A stretch of DNA of 19,019 nucleotides from DASPOF01 sp035626155 (GTDB lineage: Bacteria > Desulfobacterota > Binatia > Binatales > Binataceae), in the NCBI GenBank assembly GCA_035626155.1, contig DASPOF010000043.1, positions 1-19,019 of the forward strand, read 5' to 3'. This document shows, one piece after another, positions 13,614 to 19,019 of this stretch. A program made the translations under genes and the position numbers. The notes below the pieces were generated by a model that did no database searches, was not told the origin of the DNA, and saw only the letters and a list, made by a program, of their open reading frames with translations. Numbering within the stretch: the stretch's first letter is position 1; the number at the start of each line of letters is the position of its first letter.

Positions 13614-14402
13614 TCATCCCCTGAGGCTTATCTCCGCGAACGAGTGGGGCGCCCACGGCCCGTTGTAATCGAACGCGAAATTGTTATCGAACCGTCGGGC
13701 GGCTTCGAGCACGCCATTTTCGAAATCCTTGCGCCGTTCTCTGGCGACCAGGCACGCGAGGTTCATGATCTCGCTCTCCTGCCTGATGGCGTTGTGGCTG
13801 ATTTCGGAACAATACGCAGAGAGGATATCCTCCACCAGGCCGGTATGGGCGAGGCGCGTTTCATTCAGCAGCCGCTCGAAGGTGCGGCCCAGTTCAATCC
13901 GCTCCTCCTGCCGCGGCCCGGCGGCTCCCAGGAATAGCTTGTCGCGCATCTTGCGCAGGTCGGAATTAGTATTCACGAAGTATTCGAAGATATTCGGCAC
14001 GTCCCACGCGACGCGGAGCCCCATCTCGACCTTGCCCGCGACCCGCCGAAGTTGGCGGGCGAACAGGTCGCGATTGCGCGAAAGCAGCCGGATGATTTCG
14101 GCGGGTCCCGACGCGATCGCCCCAAAGCGCATCGGCAGCACCCCGCCCTCGCGCTCTATCAACCTGGCGAGGACGGCGCGGTGAGCGGCCAGATGACGCC
14201 GCTCGGGCCGGATTCTCTCCGCGGCCAGATCGCTTACGACCGACGCGATGCCATCGAATGTCACCAGCTCGATCGGCCGATCGTTTATGCCGGGAAAGTC
14301 GAAGCTGGCTGTGGATCCGCTCCCGACGACGGCATATATGTACTTGCCGCCGTCCAGGCCGCCTGCCCGCTCACGCGGTCTTGCCGCTAGCCTGCGCCCC
14401 AT
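13614..14402 (-). CDS. gvpF: Gas vesicle protein GvpF
   Basis: This 262-residue protein is taken from ATG 14402. GGAGGGG lies about 9 bases upstream, and no later in-frame start precedes the conserved KYIYAVV strand. The first 19 residues are Arg/Gly rich and not part of the family core, perhaps because the frame overlaps the end of the zinc-ribbon gene by 32 bases. Family features are GKYIYAVVGSG, ERRHLAAHRAVLARLIEREG, GVLPMRFGAIASGPAEIIRL, and the C-terminal NNFAFDYNGPWAPHSFAEI. GvpF binds GvpA and helps start vesicle assembly. Its position next to gvpG supports the F assignment over L. This is the first of three GvpF/L genes in the operon. Confidence 0.93.
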   Translation of the reverse strand: MGRRLAARPRERAGGLDGGKYIYAVVGSGSTASFDFPGINDRPIELVTFDGIASVVSDLAAERIRPERRHLAAHRAVLARLIEREGGVLPMRFGAIASGPAEIIRLLSRNRDLFARQLRRVAGKVEMGLRVAWDVPNIFEYFVNTNSDLRKMRDKLFLGAAGPRQEERIELGRTFERLLNETRLAHTGLVEDILSAYCSEISHNAIRQESEIMNLACLVARERRKDFENGVLEAARRFDNNFAFDYNGPWAPHSFAEISLRG

Positions 14403-14715
14403 GACCCAGATTCCCCTCCGTCAGCGGCATAGCGGTGCGCGCTGCCTGGTTGCGCGGCCTGTAGTGCCGCGGCTTGCCGGCTCGCGTCTCGTCGTTCGGC
14501 GGCCCATCACCTCGCGCCTTGCGGCTGCCCGGCTGGTCGCTGCGCGGCGGGCCGGCCGGCGCGCCGAGCAATCGTACGTAGCGGATGGCGCTCTGCTCAG
14601 TGCGGATTTCGAGCCTCGCGCCGCAGCCGAAACACTTGATTTCTCCCTCGTAGTGGTCGGCGTATGCGTCATCGAGTTCGATGTTATGACCGCACGACAA
14701 ACAATTGATTTTCAT
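14371..14715 (-). CDS. Small zinc-ribbon protein with basic tail, gas vesicle operon orphan
   Basis: This 114-residue protein starts at ATG 14715 with a TGAGGA element close upstream. Residues 1-40 form a zinc ribbon, Cys5-x2-Cys8 and Cys28-x2-Cys31 (MKINCLSCGHNIELDD, then GEIKCFGCGARLEIRTEQ). Residues 50-105 are low in complexity and rich in Arg, Pro and Gly, and are probably disordered. No catalytic motif is visible. It lies between the 110-residue orphan and gvpF, overlapping gvpF by 32 bases, so co-translation is likely. The ribbon plus a basic tail could bind nucleic acid or an acidic protein, which would allow a regulatory or scaffold role. This is inference. I do not recognise it as any named Gvp protein. 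Confidence 0.78.
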   Translation of the reverse strand: MKINCLSCGHNIELDDAYADHYEGEIKCFGCGARLEIRTEQSAIRYVRLLGAPAGPPRSDQPGSRKARGDGPPNDETRAGKPRHYRPRNQAARTAMPLTEGNLGHGAQASGKTA

Positions 14716-14722
14716 TCGGTCC

Positions 14723-15055
14723 TCAATACCTCAGCGAAAGTCCGCGCATCCGGCGCGGATTGAAGCCCTGGCCCGAGTGAGGCGGCGGCAAGGCGTGCCG
14801 GTTCTCCGCGTCCGTCGAGCCGGTCGCAGAGAGGAGGCCGGCCTTTTCGGCTTCGATGTCCTTGTAGCGCGCGTCGATCTCCGCGATTCGGCGCTCGGCG
14901 TTCTGCCTGACCCGGCCCAGGCGCAATTTTTCGAGCTCGAGCGAGGTTATCTTCATATACGCGGCATGCGGCGCGATCTGCCTGGCGCCGAGACCGGCCA
15001 GCGTTTTGAGGTCGGCCATCCCGCGCAAATGTCCGTGCCGTGTATGCATCGCCAT
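14723..15055 (-). CDS. Gas vesicle operon orphan with charged helical core
   Basis: This 110-residue protein is taken from ATG 15055, whose A base is shared with the gvpN stop (TGATG overlap). A longer frame to 15100 would intrude further into gvpN. The N-terminus is His/Arg/Gly rich (MAMHTRHGHLRGMADLKTL). The middle ITSLELEKLRLGRVRQNAER, continuing to RYKDIEAEKAG, is a strongly charged helix likely to form a coiled coil. The C-terminus is Pro/Arg/Gly rich and ends RMRGLSLRY. Its name is unknown to me. The direct coupling to gvpN suggests that it works with GvpN or is made in similar amounts. It may be an accessory or structural factor, but no function is assigned. Confidence 0.72.
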   Translation of the reverse strand: MAMHTRHGHLRGMADLKTLAGLGARQIAPHAAYMKITSLELEKLRLGRVRQNAERRIAEIDARYKDIEAEKAGLLSATGSTDAENRHALPPPHSGQGFNPRRMRGLSLRY

Positions 15056-16125
15056 CACCTGGCCGCGGCCTTGCGCGCGCGCTTTCGGCTGCGTCCGCAC
15101 ACGTGGCGGACCGCCTCGTCGATCATGCGCGGCATCAGGGACTCGCCGTCGCGTTTCACCTTGGCGGTCTCGGCGCTTAGAACGTCGCGGCAGGCCCAGC
15201 GGAACACGTCGTCATCGATTCGCGCGCGAGCGGCGCGGCGCGCGAGAATCCGGGCGATTGCGATGCAGGCGCGGATCGTCGGCCGATGGTTGTTTACCCC
15301 GACCGTGCGCAGCTTGCGCACTACATCGACGATGAGCTCCGCATCCGCCTGCGCGATTCCCGACTGTGCAGCGGCGATTTTCACCTCGGTGTCCCGATCG
15401 TAGTGCCCGAGGTTGATCGTGATTAGCCGATCCAATAGTGCGTCGGGCGTCTTGTGGGCGCCTGCGTACTCTTCGGGATTGGAGGTGAAAATCGCTCTGA
15501 ACTCGGGATGAACTTCGATGTAGCCGCCCTGGACCCTGCCGAGCGCCGGCAGGCTCAACATCCTTTCTTCCAGAACGCTCAGCAGCACGTTATTCGCTTC
15601 GGGCCGCGAGCGATTGAATTCGTCGTAGATGAGTGTGTATCCGTCGCGGCACGCAGTAGTGAGACGGTTCTCCATCCACAGCACGCGCATGTTCTCTTCG
15701 GACCGGAGAACCGAGTGGATATAATTGTCGATCAGTTTCAGCTTGCGATAGCCGACATCTTTTCCGGTCAGGTCCGAGCTGGCGAACTCATCATCGCCGT
15801 GGATGAGAATCACCGGGCGGCCGAGCTTCGCCGCGATGTGGAATGCGAGCGTCGTCTTTCCGGTGCCTGCGAAGCCGGCGAGATGAAGTGGGTATCCGAT
15901 ATCCAGGTAGGTCAAGGCGCGCTGCGTGAGTTCCTCCACCTGCGGGCTGGAGACGAACCCCGCGCTCGCCTCGGGCACAAACGCCGCCGGGCCACCCTCC
16001 CCTTCAGCAGCGCCGACCGCCCCCAACTCCGCCAGCCCGTCACTCTCCAGGCCGAGTTCCTCGGGGGAGAGCGAATGCTCCGAGCCGCCGACTCCGGCGC
16101 CATTGAGGCCCTGCGAGATTTTCAT
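15055..16125 (-). CDS. gvpN: Gas vesicle protein GvpN, AAA+ ATPase
   Basis: This 356-residue protein starts at ATG 16125, and its ATGA overlaps the stop of the upstream orphan. Walker A is GFAGTGKTT (84-92), Walker B is YTLIYDEFNR (Asp168, Glu169), and the sensor region includes FRAIFTSNPEEYAG. The MoxR-like core SSPQVEELTQRALTYLDIGY and the loop GDDEFASSDLTG are standard for GvpN. The first 50 residues are an added Gly/Ala/Glu-rich stretch and the last 15 are Arg/Lys/Ala rich. Both are outside the usual core. GvpN is an ATPase required for, or stimulating, gas vesicle enlargement. The catalytic residues are intact. It is the third gene of the operon. Confidence 0.95.
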   Translation of the reverse strand: MKISQGLNGAGVGGSEHSLSPEELGLESDGLAELGAVGAAEGEGGPAAFVPEASAGFVSSPQVEELTQRALTYLDIGYPLHLAGFAGTGKTTLAFHIAAKLGRPVILIHGDDEFASSDLTGKDVGYRKLKLIDNYIHSVLRSEENMRVLWMENRLTTACRDGYTLIYDEFNRSRPEANNVLLSVLEERMLSLPALGRVQGGYIEVHPEFRAIFTSNPEEYAGAHKTPDALLDRLITINLGHYDRDTEVKIAAAQSGIAQADAELIVDVVRKLRTVGVNNHRPTIRACIAIARILARRAARARIDDDVFRWACRDVLSAETAKVKRDGESLMPRMIDEAVRHVCGRSRKRARKAAAR

Positions 16126-16409
16126 GCCCGCTTACCGAAGAAGTTGCGATGCCCGGCGCCGCGCTCGGAGCCGAATCCGCCAATCATCGTTCCGACCATC
16201 TCCCGATTATGCGAATTGAACGCATCGCGAGCGGCGCGAGCGCGCGCGGACTCCCTGGCGAACATCTTTCGCATCTCGGACATGTTGCGAGACATGTTCT
16301 TCCTGAGATCGGATCGGAAACGATTCAGCCGATGCATCATCGCCATCCGCGCCGCGTGAAGGCTGTCGATCTCGCGGCGGAGGTTCAACATATCGTTGGC
16401 AAAAGGCAT
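16122..16409 (-). CDS. Small highly basic protein between gvpA and gvpN, unnamed
   Basis: This 95-residue protein starts at ATG 16409 and has a strong AAAGGAGG element with a short spacer. It is a long, highly charged helix rich in Arg, Met and Asn (LRREIDSLHAARMAMMHRL, then RFRSDLRKNMSRNMSEMRKM), followed by RESARARAARDAFNSHNRE and a Gly/Phe-containing end. No domain is recognised. Haloarchaeal GvpI is also small and very basic, but I see no sequence similarity. The strong start site, the place just after gvpA and the 4-base overlap with gvpN indicate a real gene that is well translated. It could coat or link the vesicle surface (GvpC-like role) or act in assembly, but this is inference. Confidence 0.78.
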   Translation of the reverse strand: MPFANDMLNLRREIDSLHAARMAMMHRLNRFRSDLRKNMSRNMSEMRKMFARESARARAARDAFNSHNREMVGTMIGGFGSERGAGHRNFFGKRA

Positions 16410-16455
16410 CTGCGGCCTCCTTTAAGTTGAATCGAGAAATTTCAGCCAGTAGTGC

Positions 16456-16484
16456 CGCCGGAAGGGCTTTTGGCCCCCCCGGCG
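16456..16484 (-). promoter_or_regulatory. Stem-loop after gvpA, possible attenuator or mRNA stabiliser
   Basis: The spacer between gvpA and the next gene (16410-16507) holds an inverted repeat. CGCCGG pairs with CCGGCG, then come a 2x2 internal loop and a four-pair inner stem with a 4 to 6 base loop. It starts about 24 bases after the gvpA stop on the minus strand. There is no T run, so it would be a partial terminator or a 3' stabilising structure and not a full stop. Confidence 0.5.
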
Positions 16485-16507
16485 CTCACCCGCTGCGCTC
16501 GTGGCCG

Positions 16508-16726
16508 TTAAGCCGGGCTCGCTGCGCTAGCCGTCAACCCAATCGCCTCGGCGTACTTCAGGTAAGTCTCCACCGACGCGATCACCACCCGCGCCTCAAC
16601 CGACAGCAGCTCGATACCGACGAGCGAAACCTTGGCCCACACGTCCACCACGATTCCTTTGTCGAGAATCCGATCCACGACCTCGGCGAGGCTGGATGAA
16701 TCCGTCGACTTCTGCACCCTTGCCAT
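16508..16726 (-). CDS. gvpA: Gas vesicle major structural protein GvpA
   Basis: This 72-residue protein starts at ATG 16726, which has a near-consensus AAGGAGG element at 16734-16740. Longer in-frame starts upstream would add a non-conserved N-terminus. The sequence is almost textbook GvpA: SSSLAEVVDRILDKGIVVDV, WAKVSLVGIELLSVEARVVI, ASVETYLKYAEAIGLT. The two beta strands, the beta-turn and the flanking amphipathic helices are complete. GvpA polymerises into the ribbed, gas-permeable shell that gives buoyancy. It is the first gene of the cluster, as needed for the highest expression, and is separated from the rest by a stem-loop. Two further GvpA-type genes (GvpS/M-like and gvpJ) lie downstream. 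Confidence 0.98.
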   Translation of the reverse strand: MARVQKSTDSSSLAEVVDRILDKGIVVDVWAKVSLVGIELLSVEARVVIASVETYLKYAEAIGLTASAASPA

Positions 16727-17110
16727 GCTGATTCCTCCTTTCCCTGGCCACGCGCGAACGAGTCCGCAATCGCGGTCAGAAGTGTTATGTGGACGGGATG
16801 GCTCGATTGCACATTGCATACCGATCGCATCGATTTTGCGGGTTTGGGCATAGCCGGGCTTTAGCGGTCGCGCATCGCAATCTCCCGGGAACTTTCGAAT
16901 CACGCGTCCGGTACCGGCACGAATTTGTCCCCGGTGCGTCACGCTTTTGACGCTGCGGGCAAGGCCGTCGCCGTTGCGCAGCCGGCGCGGCCATGATCGG
17001 AGTTCAGAATCGGCTGGGGCAATCACGCGCGGATCGCGCAAGTGCGATCGATGGCCCATCGCTTAGACCGGTTGAGAAAGGCGTTCTTTGTTAATAGCTT
17101 GGATAACTGC
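16727..17110. promoter_or_regulatory. Intergenic control region between gvpA and tRNA-Leu
   Basis: This gene-free stretch of 384 bases separates gvpA (minus) from tRNA-Leu (plus), so it must hold the gvp operon promoter and the tRNA promoter. A weak sigma70-like pair on the minus strand (GTGCAA, 17 bases, CATAAC at 16789-16784) could serve gvpA with a leader of about 50 bases. An inverted repeat GCGTCA-N6-TGACGC at 16936-16953 is a possible regulator site. No sigma54 promoter (GG-N10-GC in context) was convincing. Confidence 0.4.
17072..17100 (+). promoter_or_regulatory. Candidate tRNA-Leu promoter
   Basis: TTGAGA (17072-17077) matches five of six -35 positions. A weak -10 box, TAGCTT (17095-17100), follows 17 bases later. 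Transcription would begin a few bases before the tRNA 5' end at 17111. The -10 is poor, so the call is tentative. Confidence 0.4.
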
Positions 17111-17194
<84 letters not shown>

Positions 17195-17318
17195 GCGAAC
17201 CTTCGCGACTTTGTTCGAGGAAGCGCATCGAACACATTCGCGGCGCGCGAAGCCGAGGACGCCCCAGAGCTTTTCATGGAGCGGAATAACAGCTCTCCTG
17301 GGAGCACCGAGAGTGCGG

Positions 17319-17349
17319 TTGCACGGCGTCCCGGACCGATCTATATAGT
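17319..17349 (+). promoter_or_regulatory. Weak promoter candidate for the two-gene unit after tRNA-Leu
   Basis: TTGCAC (17319-17324) is followed after 17 bases by TATATA (17342-17347), or after 19 bases by TATAGT. The expected transcription start lies within a few bases of the GTG at 17358, which has no ribosome binding site. This would fit a leaderless message. The -35 match is only partial. Confidence 0.25.
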
Positions 17350-17357
17350 TCGATACG

Positions 17358-17771
17358 GTGACGCAGAAGCGCGTGCAAAGGGCGGGCCGGGCTAAACGCG
17401 TCTTAAGCGGCGGACGCAAGAGGGTACTTGTGGTCCTATTTGTGCCGAGCGTGCAGCGCGACGGAGAGACGGCCATCGATCAAGCGCGCTGGGTGGAGTT
17501 ATCGCTGGAAATGTTCGGGCGGGTGTTCGGAGGCGCGACCGCCTATCCGAAGGCAAAGGGCATTTGGCGCGATGACGACCGTGGCGGCGCCCTCATAAGG
17601 GACGAGCCGGTGGTTGTCCACTGTTACACCACGCCTGCCGACATTCAGAACGAGGACAACCTCGCCGAGCTTGGAAGCTTTTGCAGGAAGATGGGACGTG
17701 ACGCGCGCCAAGGAGAGGTGGGGCTCGTTGTGGGCGACGAGTATTTCGCAATTCGTGATTTCGGAGAGTAG
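17358..17771 (+). CDS. Conserved protein of unknown function, first gene of a pair
   Basis: This 137-residue protein is given from GTG 17358, and the exact start is uncertain because no ribosome binding site is seen. The first 20 residues are basic and may not belong to the core. The core begins KRVLVVLFVPSVQRDGETA and continues with DQARWVELSLEMFGRVFGGA, TAYPKAKGIWRDDDRGG, IRDEPVVVHCYTTPADI and a C-terminal RQGEVGLVVGDEYFAI. It looks like a small soluble alpha/beta protein. Proteins of this type occur in many bacteria as uncharacterised genes next to a partner like the following one, from memory and not checked. Its stop is 3 bases before the next start, so the pair is co-translated. Being next to a tRNA gene, it may belong to an acquired segment. 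Confidence 0.78.
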   Translation: MTQKRVQRAGRAKRVLSGGRKRVLVVLFVPSVQRDGETAIDQARWVELSLEMFGRVFGGATAYPKAKGIWRDDDRGGALIRDEPVVVHCYTTPADIQNEDNLAELGSFCRKMGRDARQGEVGLVVGDEYFAIRDFGE

Positions 17772-17774
17772 GCG

Positions 17775-18140
17775 ATGAAGAACCATCTCGATATGAACAA
17801 GATAGCCAGAGGGCTCGGCGCGCGCCGTCGCGGCAGGGTTACCGCCTCGGGCGGATACTTCGGTGCGATGCAGCTTCTGGCGGACGTGGAGGCCCGTTTC
17901 CGCACGCCGTCGCGCGGCGGCCGGCCGACGGATCCACGTTGGACCGAGCGGCGGCTCGTTCCGCTTACACCGCGAACCCTCAAACGCCTGGAAGAGATAA
18001 CGGCCAAGGTTCGCGAGCACGGCGGCGCCAATCTCGAACCGATGCAACTCGCGGCGTTACTGCTTGAGAAAACGACCGAACAGATAGGCGAAACCGAGGC
18101 CGAACAACTCCTCGGGCCGAGCCGCGGCGCCGCTGAGTAA
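17775..18140 (+). CDS. Conserved protein of unknown function, second gene of a pair
   Basis: This 121-residue protein starts at ATG 17775 with GGAGAG upstream inside the end of the previous gene. It has IARGLGARRRGRVTASGGYF near the N-terminus, a RGGRPTDPRWTERRLVPLTP motif in the middle, and a helical C-terminal part (TLKRLEEITAKVREHGG, then EPMQLAALLLEKTTEQIGE). The T-E-R-R-L-V-P-L-T-P followed by a helix and a short strand-helix segment recalls how ribbon-helix-helix or antitoxin-like proteins place their DNA-binding segment. That is only a suggestion. No catalytic motif is seen. It forms a tight pair with the preceding gene, with a 3-base gap. Confidence 0.78.
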   Translation: MKNHLDMNKIARGLGARRRGRVTASGGYFGAMQLLADVEARFRTPSRGGRPTDPRWTERRLVPLTPRTLKRLEEITAKVREHGGANLEPMQLAALLLEKTTEQIGETEAEQLLGPSRGAAE

Positions 18141-18363
18141 TCACTTACAATGCAGCTTGCGATAACGGCCGTCCTTTGAAGTGCGAATACGTTTTGAGTT
18201 AGGCGAACGCATTGGCGGCGGCGCCGGAATCAGCCATCCATCGGAACCGGACCTAAAGCTTTGGATGCGCCGCGCCAGTACTTGATGCGCACCGAAGCCG
18301 GGATTAAGAAAAAATTCATCTTTAAGCGGGGCGGCCGCCGACCGGCCGAAAATCAACGCAATT

Positions 18364-19019
18364 ATGCCATTCAACGAATACGCTTCCTTCGATGGAATCG
18401 CCCTGGGACGCCTCGTGCGCGAGCGAAAGATAACGCCGGCCGAGTTGATGGAGGCGGCGATCGCGCGCGCGGAAAAACACAACACCAACCTCAACGCGAT
18501 CGTCTTCAAGGACTACGATCGCGCACTCAGCGCGGCGCGCGCTCGCAAGATCGGCTCGGCGCCGTTCGAGGGCGTCCCGCTGCTGCTCAAGGACATCATG
18601 GGCGAATGCGCCGGGATGCCCACGCGCTCCGCGTGCGCATTCTTTCCGGCGACGCCGGCGGCGGCGGATTCGGAGGTGGTCGCGCGTTACAAGCGCGCGG
18701 GCTTCATCCCGTTTGCCAAGACCAACGCGCCCGAGCTTGGAATTCCGCCGGTAACGGAGCCGCGCCTGTATGGGCCCGCGCGCAATCCGTGGAACGTCGG
18801 GCGCACGCCCGGCGGCTCCAGCGGCGGCTCGGCGGCAGCGGTCGCGGCCGGGATCGTTCCCGTCGCGCACGGCAACGACGGCGGCGGCTCGATTCGAATC
18901 CCGGCGGCGTGCTGCGGCCTGGTCGGGCTGAAGCCGACGCGCGGGCGCATCTCGCTTGCGCCGAATCTCGGCGATATCCTCGGCGGCTTCTCCGTCGAGA
19001 GCGTCGTGAGCAGAACTGT
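18364..19019 (+). CDS. Amidase-signature family enzyme, N-terminal part (cut by window end)
   Basis: The frame starts at ATG 18364 and runs off the right edge after 218 complete codons. The amidase-signature triad is visible: Lys76 in VPLLLKDIMG, cis-Ser152 in TPGGSSGGSAAAV, and the nucleophile Ser176 in GNDGGGSIRIPAACCG. The 24-residue spacing between the two serines is the family value. The N-terminus FDGIALGRLVRERKITPAEL, then EKHNTNLNAIVF, is the usual helical lead-in. Enzymes of this family hydrolyse carboxylic amides. The substrate (for example a nitrile-derived amide, 6-aminohexanoate-type oligomers or a glutaminyl-tRNA subunit) cannot be decided here. The gene has no clear ribosome binding site. 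The 223 bases before it hold no gene that I can support. Confidence 0.92.
   Translation, partial: MPFNEYASFDGIALGRLVRERKITPAELMEAAIARAEKHNTNLNAIVFKDYDRALSAARARKIGSAPFEGVPLLLKDIMGECAGMPTRSACAFFPATPAAADSEVVARYKRAGFIPFAKTNAPELGIPPVTEPRLYGPARNPWNVGRTPGGSSGGSAAAVAAGIVPVAHGNDGGGSIRIPAACCGLVGLKPTRGRISLAPNLGDILGGFSVESVVSRT

Noticed and set aside
16908..16917. Palindrome CCGGTACCGG in the gvp upstream region
   Set aside because: A 10-base palindrome without spacing or repetition is common in GC-rich DNA and could not be tied to a promoter.

Overview
The window is GC-rich DNA of a bacterium that is probably Gram-negative. The signs are a secreted parvulin-type/DsbA-type protein, NCS2 and MFS transporters, bacterial tRNAs with encoded CCA and GGAGG-type ribosome binding sites. 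A deltaproteobacterial-like or Binatota-like soil or sediment lineage would fit, but nothing in the sequence fixes the phylum. The main content is a gas vesicle gene cluster of about 8.6 kb, all on the minus strand (16726 down to 8167).

Left part (1-4694, mostly minus strand): a partial MFS transporter; a radical SAM/SPASM protein of the anaerobic sulfatase-maturase type; a small multi-spanning membrane protein; tRNA-Ser(UGA); a HigB2/HigA2-type toxin-antitoxin pair; and a polyphosphate glucokinase. The toxin-antitoxin pair lies between two direct repeats of about 108 bp. Each repeat holds the 5' half of tRNA-Ser, its upstream flank and the last bases of the glucokinase gene. One edge of the insert also carries a truncated CopG-like antitoxin reading frame that ends in the glucokinase tail. 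This records an insertion or duplication event at the tRNA locus.

Middle part (4899-8102): a plus-strand adenine/guanine-type NCS2 permease converges on a minus-strand SurA-N/DsbA fusion across a hairpin. A conserved protein of unknown function lies just downstream of the gas vesicle cluster on the same strand.

Gas vesicle cluster, in transcription order: gvpA (major shell protein); a very basic 95-residue orphan; gvpN (AAA+ ATPase); a 110-residue orphan with a charged helical core; a zinc-ribbon protein with an arginine-rich tail; gvpF; gvpG; a GvpS/M-like GvpA paralogue; gvpK; gvpJ; gvpH (Hsp20-like); a full-length two-ring CDC48/VAT-type AAA+ unfoldase; and two more GvpF/L proteins. Most genes overlap or lie within a few bases of each other, so they probably form one operon. 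The only clear gap is after gvpA, and it holds a GC-rich stem-loop that could let gvpA mRNA outnumber the rest. The Hsp20-like protein and the CDC48-type unfoldase sit next to each other. This suggests a dedicated chaperone and remodelling module for gas vesicle proteins, and it is the most novel-looking part of the window.

Right part (17111-19019, plus strand): tRNA-Leu(UAG), a tightly linked pair of conserved genes of unknown function, and the 5' part of an amidase-signature enzyme cut by the window end.
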